Source: Beroe ovata
Taxonomy: Eukaryota > Ctenophora > Nuda > Beroida > Beroidae
Direction: 5' to 3'
Assembly: GCA_946803715.1 (NCBI GenBank)
Contig: CAMPET010000031.1
Location: 162,805-219,006 of the forward strand
DNA length: 56,202 nt
The notes under the pieces were generated by a model, which was not told where the DNA came from, made no database searches, and worked only from the letters and a program-made list of their open reading frames with translations. Position numbers and translations under genes: made by a program. Numbering within the stretch: position 1 is the first letter of the stretch; each line of letters begins with the position of its first letter. This document shows positions 1-11,490 of the stretch, in pieces.

Positions 1-654
1 CACACACACACACACACACACATTGCAACACTGTGTATGTGTATAGTGAATATAGTGTAGTCTCTCTCTCTGATAAAAACCACATATAGCTCCTGCCCAC
101 ACACACACACAGCCTCCTCATACAGCAGCTGCAAGTTAATAAGTTCTTATCTTTAGTTCATTATACACGTGCAAACACACAGCGCGCACACACACACACT
201 GACACACGCGGCCACACACAACGCATACACACAAAACGCATACATAAACACGTCAATAACATAATATATCACACACAGCTGAATGATATCACCTACAACA
301 TCTGCAATCGTTAACAATGTCTGTAGCGCATCTATTACGCAGAATAGGTCTATAAATATCTACAGTCACACCACTATTTGCCACACCCTCAGTCATCAAA
401 TATAATGTCGTTCCTTTTACGCTATCCCACTCTCTTACCTTCCATTCGTTAACCAGGTTTCTGATGTGTTTGATAACCTCGACAAGAATTCCCAAGGAAA
501 GATTTCTAAACAGTTCTTCATGGAAGGTAGATCGACTTAACAATCCTTTGTTATTTCGAAATGAGAATTAATATCTGCTAAATTTACACTTGTGAAACAT
601 TAATCTATCCGCCTATGATTATATGGATTCTAATTCTCACTGTACCTTACTTAG
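1..654. other. 5' edge: intron sequence rich in CA microsatellites
   Basis: This stretch precedes the first recognisable exon of the RASEF-like gene, which opens in mid-codon after the acceptor at 651-654, so it is most likely an intron of that gene. It holds a pure (CA)n run at 1-22 and several shorter CA and GCGCAC runs up to about 240. A minus-strand open frame at 289-543 is discussed under rejected items. Nothing else is recognisable. Confidence 0.6.
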
Positions 655-3600
655 GTTTACACGAGTTTGCGGCATCTAACGGAGTGACTGATTTGAGTGA
701 ATTGAGCGACCTGGCAGAGCTGTCAGAGGGACTGCTCCATGGAGATTATCACGGGGGCGATAGTTTCCTCCAGGGGATCGCCCTCTCATCCTCAACCATT
801 TCAGCGGTGAGTAGAATATAATGAGTTATCAGCGGTGAGTCGAATATGCCGAGTAGATGGTTAGTTATCAGCGGTGAGTAAAATATAGCGAGTAGAATAT
901 AGTGAGTTATCAGCGGTGTGTAGAATATGGTGAGTAGAATATGGTTAGTTATCAGCGGTGTGTAGAATATAGTGAGTAGAATATAGGTAGTGAGTTATCA
1001 GCGGTGAGTAGAATATAGCGAGTAGAATTTAGTGAGTTATCAGCGGTGAGTAAAATATAATGAGTTATCAGCGGTGAGTAGAATATGGTGAGTAGAATAT
1101 GGTGAATTATCAGCGGTGAGTAGAATATAGCGAGTAGAATATAGTGAGTCATCAGTGATGAGTAGCTGTCAAGTACGGAATTCATTTCTTATGCGTTGTC
1201 TAGTGCGATGCAATGGTCACGCAATTGCAATCAAACCTTAGTCATCGCGACGTTTTTTGAAGTTTGAAAATTTGCGTTCAAAATCTCAATATTTAAAGGT
1301 TTAAGATAAGTTTCGGTAAGAATTGGGAGTCGATTTGCTCATATAAGTCGAAGCTTTCCACAAAAGAAAGAAAATTGCTTTGTTTCACTGCGATGTTACT
1401 CAATATTTATGTACCTACTTCGTGGTGAAATATAAGTTCGTGGCTTCGAATTCTTCGGGTGCGCCAGTATGCGAGATATTCAAGATAGATTACATCACAC
1501 AGGCAATATTCTTCCTCCCTTCGCAGAAACATACGGTGGGCACTTTTACAAAATACGATGGACTCACACGTAGATAACCGTACAAATTAACATTTTTGAA
1601 CACAAGATTTAGAATTGCATAAGAACCGAGGATCAAGATAAATGATAGAGATGTTGAAACTATATTCACTGTGGAGAAATGTTGTCCTGATACTTTATTT
1701 TGAACGATTTTGAAAGATTTGTCATTTCAACGATTACTCATCGCACAATGACGCATCACGTAATCACGTAATCACGTAATGGTAATCACGCAATGAATAA
1801 CCCCCTCCTCCTTTTGTTCAGGACTACACAGGTCCTATCGATAGTTCTAAGTTGGAGGAGATTGTGTACGAGGAGAATTCTGTGGTGAGGGGTCTAGCAA
1901 AGTACCCGTCTGTCGACTACGACACATGGACAGACATGTTGCGACGTCTCGGCGCTTTGGAGACATTCGAACAGTGAGTTGTGGTTGTTCTATAGTGTGG
2001 TTGTTCTATAGTGTGGTTGTTCTATAGTGTGGTTGTCCTGGTTGTTATTTGTGGTGGTTGTGCCAGTGAGTGTTATAATAGCTCTGTGATCGTCCCAGTA
2101 ATTTTCATAGCTCTTTAGTGTAATTTTCTCATAGCTCTGTGCATTTGGTTGTATGTTGTGGTCGATTTATTGATCACGGGTTCTATTTCATTTAAGTCTA
2201 TATAGCCAGCTCTGAATTTCGGAATATTGTTGTTTTTGTATCAGCTGTATCTTCACTGATCAGTGTTCACTCTAACTTAGCATCATAGTGCTACACTTGT
2301 TGTAAATATAATTTGATCATTGGTAGTAAGTCCTACCTATACGGCACTGAACAATAACATTATATTGACCACCTGTAAACACCGCACTTCTTACAGTAAC
2401 GAAGGACTGAGAGAAATGTACTACACTGCGAGGGACAAATGCCCTCATGTTATCCCCAAATTGGAGGACTTTCTCCGAAGTATCATTTCGGAGAAGAACA
2501 ATCAAAACCAGATGAAGGCAAATATGGAGGACGTGCTCAATAGGTAATGGCGTGAGGGGGGATTCTTTTTTTCGTGGAATCGCATGGTTGTAGCCAAACT
2601 TCTTTGTTTAGAATTTCTTCAAAGAAGAATGGTTTTTAATTTAAAGCCCTCAAATATTGTTAGTTTGAAGGAATAGTTGTACACATGTACATGTATGTGT
2701 GTGAATAGTGTACTAGTTTGTACAATAATGATTGTTCGTATGTTATAAGGTCAGTAGGTTACGGTTTACTCATCAACACTAAACCCCATGAGGGCGTGAA
2801 TATGGTCTCAAATTCCGGCTATAATAATTATAACGTGATGTTTGGAAGATTAAGTGGGATGTTCTGAGATAGTGTTGAAACAGTGTCAAAATGTGTGTGT
2901 GTGTGTGTGGTCGTTGGTAGTTATGGGACACTCACTAATGAGTTATGAACAATGCGATTTTATAAGTACGAAATTGGCTCTCAACGCATGAAGGCGGAAC
3001 GCGCGAAAACAGACAACTGAAGTGAAATTGATATCGACAATCATTTGCGTACTGCTGCGCGTGTGATATATCACTCCCGCTTGTTTGCGCGTTCATGGTT
3101 TGTCTGTGCGCCGGCGCTTTGTTCGTAATATGGGTTTCGCCGCGCACAGACTCGAAACTCTTAATCGATCGATTGTTTTAGGAGGCAACAAGCATTTGAC
3201 TGCCATTTGGAAACTTTGGAATCTGAAATGAAACTCGATGCGAATGAACGGAAATACTCGACGCAGATGGTGAGCTTGTTCATGTACTATCCGTATTCCT
3301 TTATCAAATAATCTTTGTGATCGAAAACTTGATTTCACTGATCCAATCAATGTTGCTCAATCCCATTGCTGTGTCATATAATACATGTCGAAATCTTGAC
3401 GACATCATGATCTGAAAAAAAGTCGAAATCTCAACGACATTTTGGTGTTCAATCCGTATTCTATCCCGATTCATACCGCCACTGATCTTCCTGTATTCTA
3501 TGTCGATTCTGTTCCCTTTTCTTTGTTTCTGAAACTGCTGATGTGTGCAATTCTGCTTCAGCTCGCTGATGGGTCAACAGATCTAACCGGTGATATGGAT

Positions 3601-6600
3601 AATAATTGTTTACCGCAGAACCAAATCCGTATGGATCTGTCAGAATTGGAAAAAGTTCAGGAATTGGAAATGATCAAATCCAAATGGATGGAATCTGAGA
3701 TGAAGTGCAAAAAAGTGGGTGCCGGAATGCACATTTTCTTCGATTTGATCCAGTTCGTCATTTTGAATCTCTCCAACTTAAACTATTCCTTTCTCTTTAG
3801 CACGAGGCAAGGATACAGGAATTGATTTATGGGGATAATGACGCGAGATCAACAATTTCCCAGCTTAAAATGGTGAGTTCCCTCTCCGCTTGCATTAAAA
3901 TCTCCATTAAAGTTCATCCAATTCCGAAATTTCTAAATTATGAAGATATTTGAGTCAGGTATTCTCATAATCTATCCGGATCATTGTCATATTGTGAACA
4001 AACGCTGTGTAGTGCATTGCACTCCATACACAAAATATACTCTCCTATAGTTCACACAAAGTTAATAAGGTGTTATTAGCTAATTTGCCGACTCGATGAT
4101 ACTACTGTTTGCTATGATCACACCCTGCTACATTCTCTTGTTTCATATAATTCGGAATCTACAGTTTGTTACCTAGATTATGCGACAGTGACATATTGAC
4201 ATTGTCACTAGTTTCCGACTGCTATCCTTTGTTTTCTTCGTAAAACTGCCGTATGTGGTGCTAAAAAGCGTAGTTGCTACACTAAACTAGAGGACCAGAG
4301 GTTCTCATTTTAAATTCGAGTTTTCCCAGTAGAGAAGTTTCAAAGTGCATGGAAGAGTTAAACAACTGGGCCTTACTCAAGGGAAAAAGAGAGGTATGAT
4401 CGATGCTACAGGGCCATTATAGTTGCTCTCCCGCTAGCTTCGCTAAAAACTATAATTGTGGGACATGACCATTAGCCAGGCAGTTTTGAATTGTGAAGGA
4501 GTTTTTGGTTGTAATATTCATGTTCATTGTTCGTTGTTTTGATTTTAGCCGTACATCTGCGAAGAGAAAGGCTTTGTTTGCAAATCTGGGAGAGCATAGA
4601 AAGGGGCTCATACAAACACGTGCAAACAGACAATTGAGCATACATGTAGTGTTAACAATGGTAATCCATGTCCAAACATCAGCTAGTACAAAACAGCCCT
4701 CATTTCTCCCCCTGCGTGTTGTGTGTGTGTGTGTGTGTCAGTGTAGGTGTACCTGTGTACTCTTTAGAGCTTGTGGCTCTCTTTTCCTCTATATTACAGC
4801 AGCTTAGAATACCATCACAATCTTACTCATTGCGGGGTTTCGAGTTCACCCGACATTCGGATTGCTGCTACATTGTTCTCACCTTTTTACGTGTTAAAGT
4901 TTGTTTGCTTTTCTCATGTGCTCTCCATGTCTCTTGATGGCCAGAAACCCACAGATTTGATGTCCTCTGCAAACGCTGATAGTCACCATGAAGAGGACAA
5001 GTGTGAAGTTGGGGATCGACTCAACAACGTCACTGCGTGGATTGACAGGATAGATGATGACGGTGCGAGTCCACGTGAAATAAGCGAGGGGGAATTGAGG
5101 AATCTGGACAACAGCTCGAACGAGTTACTTTACGTGCACGGCTCGGAAGATGAGTTTGAGCTGGTGGATTTAAGGAGTGGTGATGAGGATTCATGTCATG
5201 ATGATGGTGATTTGGTGAACAATACCAGGAAGAAGATAACTCCTCCTGTGATGAGTGATGTGTGTTATGATGTGTTTAGTGATGATAGTTCCGGCTATGA
5301 GTATGATGAGGAGTTCACTCTGTTTCAGGGCAATCCAGTGAGTTTTCTCTTCAAAGCGCGCGCGACCACAAGGATTTGTATGATCAAATTGCTTGTCAAG
5401 TTTCCATGGAAACATCGTATCTCATCAGACATGGTATTTGATGAGATTTTAACAATCGCACTCACGTGCTCTATGTGGTTTTGACAACTGATATATGGTA
5501 CACATTTGTTTTCATCATCCTCGTTGAGACTTTGAGAGATCTGTACCAAATCATATGGTCAAAATCTCCGTGACAAAAAACCCAACATCGCGTAAATTTC
5601 TTTTTTTACGCGGTGATCTGAAGAGCATTTAATATATCCTTGCATCCAGCTTGACACCAATATATAACACTTCCAGAGTCAATTAGTCGGATTATCTTGA
5701 AACAATAGAGTTTCTTTACGTCAGTGAGAGAATGTGGTCACAATGAATATACCGCTGCTATTGTCACGTGGCTGTTTTGAGTACGATCTACCTACTCCTT
5801 GATAAACCAGAGAGCAAGGAGTCACTTCATTAATTTAAGTGAACAAGCTACTGAACAGAACGCTTTCACTTTATATTACACTTGACTTGAACGTTGTAAA
5901 ATTTAGTTGTTTCGTTTGAGCGTGCGCGGAGAGTTTTTAATACAAGTAATGACGAGCTCAAGCCGTCCAGAGAAAAAGACTCTGCAGTTGCCCGCTCCCT
6001 TTAGAGGCAAATATCTGAGGAAACTCCGTATTTCGAAGGTATATAAGCAGATGTAGGTGTTGCATGATCCATCTAAAGAATGATCTGCTATCCACGGCCA
6101 TGTGGAATTATGAAAGTTTTGCGAAAGCTGGTAGAAAGTGAAAGTTTGTGTTAGCAGCGAGGATCATTCACCCAATATATGCAGACCATTATGAGATACG
6201 CCCTCCCCCGACTTCTTCTATTCTGTGATTACCGCATATCACAGAATATACAGCGTATTACAGAAAATTGGGTACTCAACTACAGATTATCACGGATGAT
6301 TAAGATCTTCTCTACGTCACGCTTGGATGCCTTATTAAAGCAGATGGCACCATCTATTATATCTTGCAGTTGATTTATTCCCATTTTGATTCATCTCCTG
6401 TGTTTGGTTTTTCAAGATTTAGATTTTATTTTGCGGTTAATTACTCAGGTCGTTCTACTAATGGAGAAGGTCAGAACTTTTCTCTCGACACATGATTATC
6501 AGGACTAAGGTACCTACTACTAAATAGATAGGCAATTATCGGCCATGTCTAAGTGTTTGTATTTCAGGAAAATCTGGAGCTCCAGCAAATGATTGGAAAT

Positions 6601-9600
6601 AGTCAAAGTTCACTTGGAGAGAATAAAGAACGAATACAGATTCTCAAAAATAAGGTATGATTATATTATACTGAAAAAACTATTGAAACTTCGTTCGTTG
6701 AAAAACCGCGTATGCGTATCTTATCGTTGACCACGCCCAATGTTCATCAGATGCAAGAGCAAGCACATCTTTTGTTGTGTGAAACTGGACAGAAACAAGC
6801 TTTACAACAGGACAATGAATCACTGCGGCGCCAATACGAGAGTCTTGTGTAAGTAACTTGAAAAAGCAGCTTTTTTGAAGCCATTTTTGCAAATTGTCAT
6901 GATGACGTTCTATTGATGAAGTTATCAACTTCATTGGTTCAATATTTAGCTTTTCTTACATCCAACCGACTCAATCAGAATCAATTATCCGCTACTTTTT
7001 CCACAGGAAGATGAAGGATGATTTGCAAGATGAGAAGGACTCCCTGGAACACAAGTACCAGACACTCCTCATGGATTCCAGTAAGACAACGAGTGTGAAC
7101 TCGGTGGCAGCTTGCCAAGTGACCGTGGATGGGGGCTCCCCTCCCCCTAGGAGCAATAAGAAGAGAGCAAGACGCAGGTATGATGAGCAAATCCGTGAGC
7201 TGTTATAATCACGCGGAATTATAGTTATCCTTAGAGTTAGACTTACATTATAAACATGACGTGAAATAAATATTTCGAAGTAAAATATTGATATACCCAT
7301 GTGTACCTACTCCATATTATACTGATAACGGCCCATGTCTCCCACAGGGACGACACTGGCTCAACTCAGCCGTCCAGTAGCTCAGACGAGGATAATGGGA
7401 TAGTGGGGACGATTAACTCCCGGACAGACAGTGCACTCCCCGAGTCAGAGCATTTCTTCTCCAGAGGTTTGAATTGCAAGTCACGTGACTATCCTAGGAT
7501 GATATAGGCATTGTTTCTAGCAGTACCAATCTCTGAGGTCATATACCCCATATACAACCCCTCCTTCTCCCCCCCTCCCCCCCTCTCCATCACATACACT
7601 CCCCTCTACAGAGAACAGTATTGACAGCTACGAGCCGGACTCCCCTGTCAAACACTACTCCGTGGACGGAGAAGGAGTCATCTGGAAGAGGTCAGCTAGG
7701 AAGTCAGCATCCAGGGCAGAGATACCTGCCCTTTCTGCCCTCAGGTAACGTCTCTTTGAAAATGAAGTATGAGCCTACAAGTACATGTCTTCGCGAGCTA
7801 GGAGAGACATTAGTCAATTGATAGTCAGTTATCCTTTGAAGTTTTCAATCCGAGCAAAACTTTTCATATTTATCGTTGCATATCTTTACCACATAATGCT
7901 GATTAGTGACACTGGCAGGTATAGCCCGAGTCTGACAAGTGACGAGTGTGGACATGATAGTGGATACCACATCCCAACCTCTGACTGCTCCACTAAACCT
8001 TACTCTGTAAGTACTGAGTAATCACAGGAGTTCATCGCGATAGTAAACTATAGGGACTATTATATTGTAGTGAACTATGAGATCAAATTGGGAAGAATAT
8101 TAAGAATAGGGTGGCAGGCAATTGGGGAGAGGTTAGCATATCAAGGTTCCCCCAAACTATCCTCCTCTCCCTCCACTCAGGTGTGCTCCGTGACGTCTCT
8201 AGACGGCAGACAGCCTGAACGAGTGTTCAAGGTGGTGTTGCTGGGTGACAGTGCTGTTGGAAAGTCGTCATTCATAATGAGACTCTGCCACAACCGTTTC
8301 CAGGCAGCCTTCCAGCCGACTATCGGTGTGGATTTCCAGGTCTGTGCGCCATGGAATCGATCTTTTATCCCCTCAACGATGCTCAATGGAGACGAAATTC
8401 GGAGTCGTTCTCCAATTGTAGCCTCACGTTATGTCTCCTGATAATGAAATGTCTCCTGTCACAGGTAAAGACGATGCTGGTACAACACACAGTTGTCTCA
8501 CTACAGCTATGGGATACTGCTGGTCAAGAGAGGTTGGTTTGAGCCCAGATTTCCTTGAAAGATTGTCGTGATTGTTGCAACTTTTTCCCCTTATCATGTG
8601 ACCGTAAATTGGATCTGGAGTCTCGGTTAAAAAACGGTGACTTTGCTCAGGTTTCGTGCTATAACGAAGTCCTATCTGCGCCGTGTGGACGGTGTTATCT
8701 TGATGTATGACATTACCAGGGAGTCTAGCTTCAGGAACATACGGGACTGGATGCAGAGTATTGAGGTGAGTGAGAGAATGAGTCGGATATTGATGTGTTA
8801 CTGCGATGAGGTGGATTGTTGATGAAATGCGATGTGGGTACTGGATTTTCCGTTCATCTCATCATAAAGCGATGTTGTCTATCTTGATGATAGTGAGGTA
8901 ACGTTATCACAATCGCAAGATGCTGTCCATCTACATGTCACCTCACTTCTACCCAATTTCAGGAGGAAGATGAAACACCTACTATCATGTTGCTGGGAAA
9001 CAAGGCTGATCTGATAGGAACTGGGGACCAGTCCAGAGCCGTGAAAACAGTGGACGGAGAATCTCTAGCCAGAGTGAGTGCAGATTTATCTTGACACCAC
9101 TAGTATCCCTGACACCTCCGTCTCTTGACAATGATACCACTACCAGTTGTCCTTGACACCACTTGACATTGACACCACTCGACTCATTGACACCAGTTTT
9201 GTTAATATCCCTTCTTGTGATTAGTGATGGTTGGTATGGGTTTAGTACTGGAAGGGATACGATCTAGGTTACCTCAGTAAATACGACACACTAACATTTG
9301 TTTTAGCGATATTCGGCCAGGCTCCAGCTAGTGCGAGCAATCCTAGTAATAACCTAACTAGGCCTGACCCTATAATCTGCCTTTGCCTGGATTAGCTCAG
9401 TGGGGCATCAGACAGGGTCATACCATGTTGGCTTAGGGAATAACCGAATCGGGTAGGTAAATTTCAAGGCAGAGGAATAGGACAAGAGAAACACAGAGTA
9501 TAGCTAGGTTGGGAATGGTAAGAAACTACATAGAAATCATATAAGAGTCTTGGGTGGAAAAGGAGGAGTATAGTATGGCCGGTGGACGGACCCTATGTTA

Positions 9601-10291
9601 GGAAAGGTAGTGGGGCAGGAGTAGGAGAGAGGACCGGAAAGGAAAGGAAGATAGTAACTCTCTGAGGACATCACTGGAGAGGGGTCTTTTAAGGGGATTG
9701 TTGGTAATTGCTGATCACTCCGTGGCATGTTGTGTTTTCCTGGTTTTTTCTGCTCTCGACCAATCAGGAGAGTAGCAGCCAGGCGCCGCTAATGTCGTGA
9801 GGTGTTTGATTGGGTTGTGTTGTTTTAGGATGTTAGGGTAATGGATTCCAGGATAAGTGGTCAGGATGATGGCTGCCTCGTTAGCAAGCTAACGAGGACT
9901 TCCTAATTGATGTTTATGTTTTCGTTCCACGCAGGGAGGTAGGGTTGTTGGTGCCATAGGGGGATTGTGAGGGAAGGATGGAGATGTAGGAGGTTAGGAG
10001 ATGATGATGCCATGTTGAGGGTATAACAAGTTTGATTTTACATGACTTCAGATTCTTATTCATCACTTACACCCTCATTCTGACTCTACCCTGCTCTTTC
10101 AGGAATACACTGCCATGTTTTGTGAAGTATCTGCAAAGAAAGGAACAAACGTACAAGAGTGCTGCGAAGACCTGACAAGGTCATTGATGAAACGGGAAAA
10201 CATGAAGATTGCCCAAACGAACAATAGCATCGTGCCTGACTCACGCGACAAGTCCAAGTTAAATGATAAGCCATGTACCATTTGCTCATGA
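655..10291 (+). CDS. RASEF: RASEF (Rab45)-like large Rab GTPase, 5'-partial
   Basis: Coiled-coil protein with a C-terminal Rab GTPase domain, expected to act in membrane traffic. Exons: 655-806, 1822-1973, 2397-2543, 3182-3269, 3562-3714, 3801-3872, about 4330-4393, 4945-5337, 6568-6654, 6751-6848, 7007-7177, 7348-7466, 7612-7744, 7919-8006, 8181-8339, 8465-8532, 8651-8765, 8963-9073 and 10103-10291. Visible length is about 850 residues. Order: helical and coiled-coil exons, an acidic exon (4945-5337), more coiled coil, a Ser-rich linker, then the Rab domain from 8225 with P-loop [15 protein letters not shown] switch I, WDTAGQE, GNKAD and SAK motifs. The C-terminus ends CTICS, giving cysteines for prenylation. 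The Rab half closely follows human RASEF as I know it. No EF-hand is seen, so any would lie upstream of the window. Phases agree at every junction except 3872 to 4330, where the helical frame needs a short exon I could not find. Confidence 0.9.
807..1167 (+). repeat. Intronic minisatellite repeating the exon's splice donor
   Basis: Immediately after the first visible RASEF exon, a unit of about 28-42 bp recurs roughly ten times. Each unit carries TTATCAGCG followed by GTGAGT or a near variant and GAATATAG-type spacers. The unit copies the last bases of the exon (TCAGCG) together with the 5' splice site, so each repeat is a plausible donor. Confidence 0.9.
1980..2035 (+). repeat. 16-bp tandem repeat, about 3 copies
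   Basis: The unit TGTGGTTGTTCTATAG is repeated head to tail just inside the intron after the second visible RASEF exon, with a decayed fourth copy. It lies only a few bases from the donor at 1974. Confidence 0.8.
9088..9190 (+). repeat. Cluster of TTGACACCACT-type repeats
   Basis: At least five degenerate copies of TTGACACCACT lie in the last RASEF intron, separated by 5-20 bp. The same motif, in either orientation, clusters at 20318-20475, 44340-44556 and, as GGTGTCAAGAG, at 55436-56202. Confidence 0.8.
9377..9473 (+). other. tRNA-like segment with A-box match (possible tRNA-derived SINE remnant)
   Basis: TAGCTCAGTGG matches the RNA polymerase III A-box consensus. CTGCCTT near the start can pair with AAGGCAG near the end, like an acceptor stem. 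No convincing B box (GGTTCGANNCC) follows, so this is not a functional tRNA; a decayed tRNA-derived element or chance are the alternatives. Confidence 0.3.
9876..9897. repeat. 10-bp perfect inverted repeat
   Basis: CCTCGTTAGC and its exact complement are separated by two bases in the last RASEF intron. It could form a short cruciform or hairpin; no function is evident. Confidence 0.75.
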
Positions 10292-11490
10292 TACGACGTG
10301 ATCAAGAAGTAATTGATATATATATGAAGAACAAGAGAACCTGTAACAGTCCCGAAGATATGAAATGATAATGTCAGCAGATCGGTGAATGAAGAAAATT
10401 GTGGACGAACTGGACTCGATAGTAAGAAAGATGGGGCAGGAATTTGATCCAATGGTAATGAAATCTCATCTTTCGAGATGTGACGACACTCTGACGGCAG
10501 TTCTGACAGCTCACCAGACTCCCAGTGACCTTAAATTTCATAATATTGGATTGTTTGTGTGACTTTTCGAAAAGGGGTGGAACGTTAATTGTTGATGGTT
10601 AATTTAGTGTTTATTTGTAATTTTATGTATTTCACAATGAGCGTTTTGGAGGCTTTTGGACGGAATATAGTAGAATCATTGAATTATTTAAAATAATATT
10701 TTTGTGTAGTATAGCTGAATTTTTGAGTTATCAGAATAACGGGTATGGATAGTAGAATTTTTAGTAATATTTTTTTCCAGTATGGTTCGGATTAAAATCG
10801 TTTCATATGGGAGACTAATTCGTTTTTAACCTCAGAATTGAAATTTTCAATGATTTGCTGCCGCGACAATTGTAGGTCGAAGCAGTACTGTCTGTGTCAT
10901 GTTACTTTAGATTCTGTGTCATGTTACTTTAGATTCAAATGATGGTAATATTTTACCCAGCGAAAACCTAAATTATTTTTCCTTGTATATCCGTTTCCTT
11001 TTCTTAAACGGTTTATAGTTGTGTCACTTGCATGATAAGATATTTGTTGCCGTGGCTTTGTTATTTCACCAATGATTTAGTTGTTTCCCATTTCCTCAAA
11101 CACGACGTCAGATTTCGTTGGTTTTCTGAAGGAGTAAAAGCGAAGCTTCCACAATCGGCTGACCTTATTGGTCATAGATAAGTTCACAAGTTCAATTACA
11201 TTCACAAAATATCAACAAAATCTCATAAAGAAAAGCAATAATACAAAAAGCTTAAAATCCTAAATTAATGTAATAAAAGCATCAAAAGTACGAAAAAATA
11301 TCTAAACGAATAAAAAAAGAATTATAGAAAACTGTTTTACAATAAAAGAGTGGTTTCTGTCACAGAAGTTGATAGCCTAATCACATTTAAACAATTATAT
11401 GGATACGTGTGGATAATGTTATGAACATAGCTGTAATTCGGTCCATTACAACCTGTGGTTGGTAGGTGTGGCGGCCTGGTGACTGGTCCA
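10292..11490. other. Convergent 3' intergenic region (RASEF / kelch gene)
   Basis: AT-rich, presumably containing both 3' UTRs. A 22-bp unit (CTGTGTCATGTTACTTTAGA core) is tandemly duplicated at 10891-10934. Several AATAAA-like strings occur after 11260 on the plus strand and could end RASEF transcripts. No coding exon is seen. Confidence 0.6.

Noticed and set aside
289-543. Minus-strand 84-codon open frame with protein-like composition and a donor-like AAGGTAAGAG
   Set aside because: No convincing acceptor or neighbouring exon and no recognised family; it starts at a TTG. It could be an exon of a nested gene, but I cannot support it.
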